Part shown: positions 57,106-64,000 of the stretch, in pieces
Layout of the letters: the number at the start of each line of letters is the position of its first letter
How positions within the stretch are numbered: the first letter of the stretch is position 1
Source of the DNA: Pictodentalium vernedei
Lineage: Eukaryota > Mollusca > Scaphopoda > Dentaliida > Dentaliidae
Assembly: GCA_031216915.1 (NCBI GenBank)
Contig: CM062289.1
Coordinates: forward strand, 251,033,113 to 251,097,112
Reading direction: 5' to 3'
DNA: 64,000 nt
Position numbers and translations under genes: made by a program
Notes under the pieces: generated by a model
Seen by the model: only the letters and a program-made list of their open reading frames with translations
Databases searched by the model: none
Told to the model about the DNA's origin: nothing

Positions 57106-57114
57106 AACCATCAG

Positions 57115-58488
57115 GTGGACACTTTCGTGTCCCCGTGTCCAGATTCTCTGGCTTTTGTCGTGGACGCTCTGTCACTCGATTGGAACGTTCTAGTCAGCTA
57201 CGCCTTCCCGCCGGTTCCGATTCTTCCTCAGGTTTTCGCCAAAATTCGAACCTGCAGTTGTCGAATCATTCTGATCGCTCCCCTGTTGCATCAGCGAGTG
57301 TGGATCAATCAGCTCCGCTCGCTGATGGCGGCGGTTCCGGCTACTTCGCGACCTTCTTTGTCAAGGTCGCCCAAGGAGGTTTCACGTCGACCCGACTTCA
57401 TTGTGCCTTCACGCATATCTTTTGTCAGGTCCTGTCTCCTCCGTAGAGGTTTTTCGAGACAAGCAGTAGAGTGCATTTCTTCTTCAAGGAGGCACTCCAC
57501 TGGTTTAGCTTATGCAGCTAAATGGAAGGTCTTCTGTCGATGGTGTGCTGATCACTCTGTTGATTATGCCAATCCTTCGATTTCACAGATTGCGGAGTTT
57601 CTGGTATATCTGTTTGATTCTCGGGGTCTCCAGCCTGTTACCATCAAGGGTTACAGGTCCATGCTTTCAGAGACTTTTTCTTATGTGGGGAAGCGTCGTA
57701 TCGGCACTAATCCTTACCTCTCCAAGCTTGTTTGGCACTTTTCTTTGAAAAGGCCTCGGACTTTGCAGCTTACTCCACGATGGAATCTTTCGTGGGTGCT
57801 GCTTTGCTTGGGGGAGGGGGGGGGGGGTTTGGCGCCGTTCGAACCTTTATCCCAGGTGGATATGCATTTTCTCACATATAAGACGGCTTTTCTGATGGCA
57901 TTTGCTTCGGCCAGACGGGTTGGTGAGCTTCACGCCCTCTCGGTTGACCCGGCCTTTTTTAGGAGCTCTCCCAACAGTGGTACTTTTACCACTGATTGCT
58001 CCTTTTTGGCCAAGAATCAGTTACCAGATACTTCTCCTCCTCCTATCTGTATCAGGGCTCTTCCTTCTGTTGAGGGTAATCGCCCTTTGCTCTGTCCGGT
58101 CCGTGCTATTCGCATTTATCTCGATCGGACACGCTTCATACGGAAAGGCAGGAAACGTTTTTTTCTGTCTCTTATTCCGGGTCAACAGAAGATCTCTCCT
58201 CAATCCATTTCTCGATGGATTTGTCTTGCTATTCGTACGGCTTATGGTCGTTTAGCAGCTGGCGATTATATTACCAATCATATTTCTGCTCACGAGGTGC
58301 GGGCACTGTCCACCTCTTGGGCTTATTCTAACTCCGTCAAGTTGTCGGATGTTATGCAGGCAGCCTACTGGAGAAATGCTTCTACTTTCTCCACCTTTTA
58401 TTTGCGCCAGTTGCAGGAGCAGTCAGAGGACCTTTTTGCCCTGGGTCCTCTTTCTTCTGCTCAGGCTGTTGTCTGCCATAGCCATTAG
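57115..58488 (+). CDS. DIRS tyrosine recombinase (pol, part 3)
   Basis: It integrates a circular DNA intermediate by site-specific recombination in place of an integrase. The frame continues that of the last RNase H segment after a single TGA, so the ATG at 57115 may not be the original start. The first 70 residues (DSLAFVVDALSLDWN, VSYAFPPVPILPQVF) are the conserved RT/RH-C extension. The N-terminal recombinase part includes LAYAAKWKVFCRWC and IKGYRSMLSE. Catalytic residues are R268 in SARRVGEL, H393 and R396 in SAHEVRALSTSWA, and Y429 in FSTFYLR; W419-region AAYWRNASTF also fits. A glycine run (GEGGGG) encoded by a poly-G tract at 57812-57829 is probably a length mutation but stays in frame. 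The 457-codon frame is otherwise uninterrupted. Confidence 0.9.
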   Translation: MDTFVSPCPDSLAFVVDALSLDWNVLVSYAFPPVPILPQVFAKIRTCSCRIILIAPLLHQRVWINQLRSLMAAVPATSRPSLSRSPKEVSRRPDFIVPSRISFVRSCLLRRGFSRQAVECISSSRRHSTGLAYAAKWKVFCRWCADHSVDYANPSISQIAEFLVYLFDSRGLQPVTIKGYRSMLSETFSYVGKRRIGTNPYLSKLVWHFSLKRPRTLQLTPRWNLSWVLLCLGEGGGGLAPFEPLSQVDMHFLTYKTAFLMAFASARRVGELHALSVDPAFFRSSPNSGTFTTDCSFLAKNQLPDTSPPPICIRALPSVEGNRPLLCPVRAIRIYLDRTRFIRKGRKRFFLSLIPGQQKISPQSISRWICLAIRTAYGRLAAGDYITNHISAHEVRALSTSWAYSNSVKLSDVMQAAYWRNASTFSTFYLRQLQEQSEDLFALGPLSSAQAVVCHSH

Positions 58489-58704
58489 GCTTCTTGAAGG
58501 TCAGTTTCAGCCTTGTGCTGTTACTGCCCTTTTTCTGTCTGTGTGTCACACAGGCCCATATGTCTCCTTTCATTGTCCTTTACCAATGATTGCGACATTA
58601 TGGTTGATTAGCCTCGGGACCTCTTCCTTCTGCTTCACGGTTCCAGTGCACTGGGGTTATGTGTGGGTTGGTTATGCGATTCCCTCCAGCCTTTTGTCTA
58701 TTCA

Positions 58705-58794
58705 GCCTGAAGTAAACAATTGTGAGTAGGTTGATAAGAAATCTAAATTTTATAGTAAATTTCCTTTCTTATTATACCTACCACAATTGTTTAC
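58705..58794. repeat. DIRS internal complementary region (ICR)
   Basis: The first half (58705-58739) is the reverse complement of the left terminus (52653-52687). The second half (about 58738-58794) is the reverse complement of the right terminus (59105-59159). The junction gataagaaatctaaa implies a circle joint ...tttagattt/cttatc..., consistent with a TTT crossover. In DIRS the ICR templates the ends missing from the RNA. Confidence 0.92.
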
Positions 58795-58866
58795 ATGGAG
58801 GCCCTCCCGTCTTCTTTACAGGTAAAGAATCTTTCCTCCCCGCTGATCACATAACTCTAACGTTGA

Positions 58867-59118
58867 CGGATTCAAAAAGAATGAGTCTCTAGAGACGGTA
58901 TATGTGCACTGGCAACGGAAGTCGTGGAGTTGTACTTGGGAGAGAGCGTCCCGTACTGGGTCTGCGCCGGTTGCACTCGACCCAGTTTTGGCTTATTTTT
59001 TATTGGTGCTTTTGCACCACTTTTCTTTCCCAAATTGCTTGGGAAAGACAAAAATAGAGAGTATTTTATCCGAGTTAGGGACTTCCACTGTAGTGCAAGC
59101 CTGAAGTAAACAATTGTG
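58867..59118 (-). repeat. DIRS right inverted terminal repeat
   Basis: The inverted partner of 52667-52886; it carries the additional 32 bp segment. It ends caattgtg, after which the unique right tail (gtaggtataataagaaagg...) continues to about 59161. Confidence 0.9.
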
Positions 59119-61335
59119 GTAGGTATAATAAGAAAGGAAATTTACTATAAAATTTAGATTTTCATAAAATCACTGAATATTGATAAGCGTGCAGTGGTAG
59201 TTTGGAATAGAATATCCGAAAATGCTTTCGAAATTTGGATTCACAGTTCAATTCCAAGAATATTTTCTGTTATAAGGTTGCTGTAAAGTTTAACGCCATC
59301 CCTGTCTCAGATGCATAAAAATTGGTGCCGTCAAAAAAACTCTCATTTTTTCAGGATTCCGAAGGTTTAAGTGACAATTTACTACATTCCTAATTCAATG
59401 AGTGCTGAATGTTTTCTATGCCTGCATGCAGCAAGCATAGCATGACAACTTCTGTTTTATACGTTATTATCAAAAGTTTAACCCTTGCCATTTTAATTTT
59501 AGGAGTTCCCATGTGGTTATAGTCGGAATAATTGTTATTTTCGTAAAATCAATCCCTGAATATATTGGTAACCATGCAGTGGCCTTTTGGTGGTGCTACA
59601 TGAAGCCGCAAATAGTTAGGTTGAAAAGTTCATCAAATAGACAGATATAATGCCTAACTCAGCCAATGACAGATAAATAATGAATGGAAAAGTCGTTGAA
59701 TTGAGAATAAAGTCGGGTCGAATCGTGTCCTCGGTTTCCACCTGATACACGGTATTTCCACATGGTCTCAGCACTTGACAAAGATACTAAACTGTCGGGC
59801 AGGGACAGTAGAAAACATTCTGAGAATTTCAAGTTGCTGCCTTGCATGGTCGGGACATAATTAGCATATATCCGACATTGTATCTGTTCAATTTTAATGT
59901 CAAATTAGCCAGATGACAGCTTTTTCTCCACCAGGATCGAGTTGTCAGTTTCTGCCGGGACGGCCTAAAATAAGCAGTTTAACTCAAAACTTTCTGTCCC
60001 ATATGAATGTGTGAATATTTAAAGCTGGACAGTTCATCAAATAGACAGAAATAATGCCAAACTCGACCGGTGATAGTTAAATAGTGAATGGAAACGGCAT
60101 TGCATTGGGAATAAAGTAGGGACGAATCGTCCCCGCGGTTTCCACGCGATCCACGTTGTTCCCACGCGGTCACGCCACTCGACAAAGATACTGTCCTGTC
60201 GGACAGGGATAGCAGAACAACTTCTGAAGATTTTGTGTATCTGCCTTCACTGGTCTGGACGCAGTGGGCGTATGAGTGACACTGCTGTCTGTTCAATTTT
60301 AATGTCAAATTAACCAAATTACCGCCTTTTCGTCATTAACCCATGCATGATTTCTGTCCACTTTTCATTTTTGGCAATTATCTAACTGTTATCCAAGAAC
60401 AATTTTGCTGTTATATGTTTTATTCCAAGTTTTAACCCTCACCCAGTTGTCAGGCCTTGAATTGGAGTACCCTCAACTTGAACATGTTCATTCAAATTGC
60501 AAGATCCAAGATTAGTCCATGTCTCTTTTCAGACACTCAGTCTGTGATTGATGTTCACACATTAAGAGCATAATATTATACACTAAAATCACCACACAAA
60601 TATTTCAAAATGAACCCCTATTGACCACAAATGATATGAATATATCATTTTATCTTGAAGATTTACTAACTTCAAGGGCAAATTTCTCATAATTGCAAGG
60701 TTGTTGTAACAATTATTTTTGTATGCATAGATGCAACAATGCTTGCAGAGGAATGTTACTGTTTAGTTTTTAATCTCATCTTTAACCCTCAAGCAAATGA
60801 GGGTAAGAGTACAATCCGAAAATGCCAAAATTAGCTAACTGTGGTTGCATCTTTCTGACATTTTGGAAAGGGTTAATTCTAAACACTTTGTTTTGCTCTA
60901 GGTAGAGATGCCTAATGAACAAATCCTCTGCTGTAAGTTATGCTTTGGGGATAAACACAACATAAGCTTTCGCCATGTAGAGAATAGTACTGTCAGAAAA
61001 AAATTGATTTTCAGTGAATTTTGCAAACATCTGTACTAATTTTCTCTAATGGCAAGGTTGTTGTAGCAATTATTTTTGTATGGATAGATGCAACAATGAT
61101 TGTGGAAGAAAGTTACTGTTTGCTTTTAATCTCAAGATTTAACCCCCAAGCAACATGAGGGCGTGAATAAGAGAACCATGAGAGAATGCCAAAATTAGCC
61201 TACTTTGGATGCGTTTTGTCTATCATTTTGGAAATGGTTAATTTCAAACACTTTGCTTTGCTATATGTAGTCTGCATTTTCACATTGGAAAGTTGGGAAA
61301 ACCCGTAATTTGTCCAACAAATTACAATTCTCTAC

Positions 61336-62400
61336 TTTCACATGCTGTTTCTAGAATAATGTTTCTAATATAATGAGTGGGACAATACTTTTAAATCATA
61401 TGTTAGTTTGCCCACAAACATGTAAATGTTTGTCCTTAACATTTTTTTTTGTTTTTTGGGGTTTTTTTTTGGGGGGGTGGGGGGGAGTTGAGTCAACTGT
61501 ATGCGTTAACTCCTTTGGGACAAGTACATGTAGGTTTTGGGGTGAGTGAACTGTGAACCAATAAATCAATGTCATAGAATTCATCTAAATCATGTTGTAT
61601 CATTGGCTTTAATAGAGTGTGCTACAGAGTTGCTACAGTGTGCACTATAGAGTCTCCATCTTTTTGGCAGCCTTAAAGTGATATAATGTAGCTGCCTGTA
61701 GCATGTCTTCTCTGAACTTGTTCCATTCATTAAAAATTCTATAAAAGATCAGCCTCAGGAGTGAATATTACAAAACTTTCCAAAACATGTCCTATGAAAG
61801 TAAATCATCAAATATTATCAAAATTTTTCTTTTAAATATCAGTCCAGCATGTACTAGCAAAAATATCTATATACTTATTATGAAATGGAAGTTAAAAAAC
61901 ATGATGTGAAATTGAAATACATGTACATGTATACAGCTAAAGGACATGTTCCAGTAGTGCAGTAACTGGGTTCAAATATAATTACCCGGTATTATTATTA
62001 TAAAATATAGACCGGTTAAATTGATTGTACTCTGCTTTTTAATCATTATTACCCCAACTTGAATGTTAAAATTCCCTTTAAAAATAACACGTTGATCAAA
62101 AACCATGTGGGCAATTTCTTTTTTGGACATTTTTCCCTGACCTCAGTTATCTTTTCATTTTGGTGATGATATACAAACATAAGAGAATGTCACATATCAT
62201 TTAGCTATGTATGGTTATTTGCGTGCGTAAATTTTTACATTCTGTAATTCTTGACGAAAGGCGAATGCTATTTGGAAAGAAACTTCACCAATTTGAAGTA
62301 ATTTGTAAATACATGTTAAAGAACTGAACCTTATACTTATTCATTTTCATTTGGGTGACATAGATTTTTAATTCAGATGCAATATAACACATGCATATTT
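61336..62400. other. Unassigned; T/G homopolymers
   Basis: A run of T and G homopolymers lies at 61441-61488. I see no coding region or repeat structure otherwise. Confidence 0.5.
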
Positions 62401-62405
62401 GTTGT

Positions 62406-62647
62406 TTAACCCTTTACCTAAAGTAACTGCCAAAAACGGCCAGCGCCATTTTCAAAAATCGCCAATTAATTTTCATTATTTTTTGCATTTTTTGTCTCAA
62501 AAACATAGGTTATGACCCCATGTTGGAACGAGCTCATTGAGCTCGTTCCAACGAGGTGTCATAACCTATGTTTTCGAGACAAAAATGAAAAACTTTAGAA
62601 TTATTTTTGCAAATGTCGTCTGCTTTTCAGGTTAGGTAAAGGGTTAA
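62406..62647. mobile_element. TTAA-flanked foldback MITE
   Basis: TTAA (62406-62409, 62644-62647) flanks inverted ends CCCTTTACCTAA and TTAGGTAAAGGG. The core is a long palindrome: tgtctcaaaaacataggtta and taacctatgttttcgagaca arms, centred on gagctcattgagctc. At 234 bp it is nearly the same size and design as the MITE at 3273-3515. No coding capacity. Confidence 0.82.
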
Positions 62648-62658
62648 CATCATCATTA

Positions 62659-64000
62659 TTAGCTCATCTTGACAAAGTCAAGCTGAGCTAATCTCATCGC
62701 TTTCCGTCCGTCGTCCGGCATCCGTTAACACCATGTTTTGGTCTTCTCCTCCAAAGCCACTGGGCCAATTCAAGTGAAAGTTTGTGTGAGTGATGGTCCC
62801 AAAGGGGCATTTCATTTTTGTTCAACTCAGCATGCCCAGCCCCATAGGGAGGGAGTGAGGGAAAATGCACCAAAATATTTTTAAAATCTTCTTCTCAAGA
62901 ACCAGTGTGTACAATGACTTGATATTTGCTATGGAGCTTCCATATGAGGTGTAGAATCAAGTTTGTTCAAACGAAGTTTGTGAAGTAATATTTGGCTTTG
63001 TAATAGGAGGGGTAAGATTTTTGGCCCCGCCCAAAATTTCTATTTTCTGAACCGATGGTCCGGTATGAACCAAATTTGGTTTGTGGTAGTATTGGGTCAT
63101 AAGTACTTGACCCATACAAAAAAAAAAATTTCTGCATTCCCATGGGATCCCTGGGAGCTAAAAATAGAAATATTTTCAAACGCCCATATTTCCCAAACCC
63201 CATGGAACAGAGAGCTTTTATTTGGTATGAAGTATCCTTATGACCAGTAGAATTGAATGGTAAAAAAAAATTGCCATCGGTTATGTTATGGTGATCTGTA
63301 ATGGGCATCGAAAAAATGCTGAGTCAGCATATTTGCAAAAATTAAAAAAAATCTTTTCTCCAGAACCAGTCATCAGAATCTTTTGATATTTGGTATACAG
63401 CATTCATAGGGGGGTCAGATAAAAGTTTGTTGAAATAAAGCTCATTGGTTCATATTTGGGCTCTCTACAGGAGCCCGAAGTTTTAACATAGGGTAATATG
63501 GGGAATATTCTTTAAAAATCTTCTTCTTCAGAACCACCAGTCAGAATCTTTTAATATTTGGTATACATCATTGTTATGAGGGTCAGATTCTAGATTGTTC
63601 AAACCAAGTCCCTAGGTTAATATTTGGGCTTCCTACGGAAGCCCAAATTTTATCTTTGTTCAATATGGAGGGTAATTCAAAAAAATCTTCTTCAGATCCA
63701 TCAGTCAGAATGCTTTGATATTTGGTATGCAACATCTCTATGGGGGTCAGATTCAAGTTTGTTTAAATCAGATCCCTAGGTGTATATTTGGGCTCACTAT
63801 GGTAGCCCAAATTTTTACTTAGTACAATATGAGAAAATTTCTTTAAAAATCTTCTTCAGATCCACCAGTCGGAATGCTTTTATATTTGGTATACAACATC
63901 TCTAGGGGGGGTCAGATTCCAGGTTGTTCAATTCGAGTGCCTAGGTTAATATTTGGGCTCCATATGGGAACATGAAATTTAACTTAGTACAATATGAGGG
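62659..64000 (+). mobile_element. TAGCTCA-family repeat, copy 3, cut by window end
   Basis: It begins TAGCTCATCTTGAC-aaa-GTCAAGCTGAGCTA (hairpin). A leader homologous to copies 1 and 2 follows (ttctcctcc, ggccccgcccaaaatttctattttctgaaccg, tgccatcggtt, gctgagtcagca). An array of about 160 bp units starts near 63340 (ccagtcagaatc, gatatttggtatac, gggggtcagatt, catatttgggctc). Its 5' hairpin resembles the AGCTCAACTT family while its leader is that of the TAGCTCACCTGA family, linking the two. Confidence 0.7.

Larger units (their letters stand above)
52651..59161 (+). mobile_element. DIRS-type tyrosine-recombinase retrotransposon, 6.5 kb
   Basis: It has inverted terminal repeats (52667-52886 and 58867-59118) and an internal complementary region near the right end (58705-58794). 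Gag, RT, RNase H and a tyrosine recombinase lie in that order on the + strand. This architecture, with no integrase and no target duplication, defines DIRS elements. The interior is GC-rich compared with the AT-rich surroundings. Units A (40168-40190) and B (47833-47860) give the unoccupied target aattttaattttcataaaat. The filled site keeps each base once, apart from an ambiguous TTT at the junctions. No methyltransferase domain was recognised. Confidence 0.93.
51236..61335 (+). repeat. Complex repeat unit C, split by a DIRS element
   Basis: It starts as units A and B do and follows B through the 52.1-52.6 kb segment. It is cut at about 52651 by a 6.5 kb retrotransposon and resumes at 59161 exactly where A and B continue (ttcataaaatcactgaatatt). 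The later part (59.9-61.3 kb) is more diverged. It closes at gggaaaacccgtaatttgtcc (61295). Confidence 0.75.

Overview
This window looks like a repeat-dominated piece of a marine invertebrate genome, probably a lophotrochozoan such as a mollusc or brachiopod. That is an inference from repeat style: tRNA-derived SINEs, dispersed repeats opening with TAGCTCACCTGAGC, hAT, pogo, DIRS and LINE relics. I see no confident host protein-coding gene, rRNA, functional tRNA or CRISPR array. Almost every open reading frame longer than about 150 residues belongs to a mobile element.

Layout. 1-22,000: AT-rich DNA with old elements. These include two TTAA/TA-type foldback MITEs, a hAT-type MITE, a broken LINE on the minus strand (8.4-10.4 kb), a MULE-like transposase remnant (11.1-11.5 kb), two long-TIR elements (11.8-13.0 and 14.0-15.0 kb), a SINE, and a pogo/Tigger-type transposase pseudogene on the minus strand (19.1-20.5 kb). 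The pogo relic sits between two copies of a repeat that opens with AGCTCAACTTGAC and carries minisatellite-like cores.

22,900-36,900: two abutting copies of a second family (start TAGCTCACCTGA, end TCAGGTGAGC plus a hairpin). They hold long arrays of about 165-170 bp units. Into copy 1 are inserted an apparently intact hAT transposon (23,233-26,334, one uninterrupted transposase frame, 8 bp TSD) and a full-length tRNA-derived SINE sharing the same target bases. A 699 bp hAT-like MITE with a perfect 8 bp TSD sits inside the array. Copy 2 carries a nested pair of TIR elements (33.3-35.2 kb).

38,700-61,300: three head-to-tail copies (A, B, C) of a complex repeat unit with nearly identical long stretches. 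They differ by clean insertions, so the copies serve as each other's empty sites. Unit B has gained an AGCTCAACTTGAC-family element with no target duplication. Unit C has gained a complete DIRS-type tyrosine-recombinase retrotransposon (52.65-59.16 kb) with inverted terminal repeats, an internal complementary region, gag, RT, RNase H and recombinase. Its pol is interrupted by two in-frame stops and one frameshift.

The most notable results are the DIRS element with exact empty sites, the hAT+SINE compound insertion, and the proposal that the two AGCTCA repeat families are Helentron-associated (HINE-like) elements. That proposal rests on subterminal inverted repeats, a terminal hairpin, tandem cores and TSD-free insertion. 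All coordinates were read by eye; boundaries of diverged repeats are approximate.
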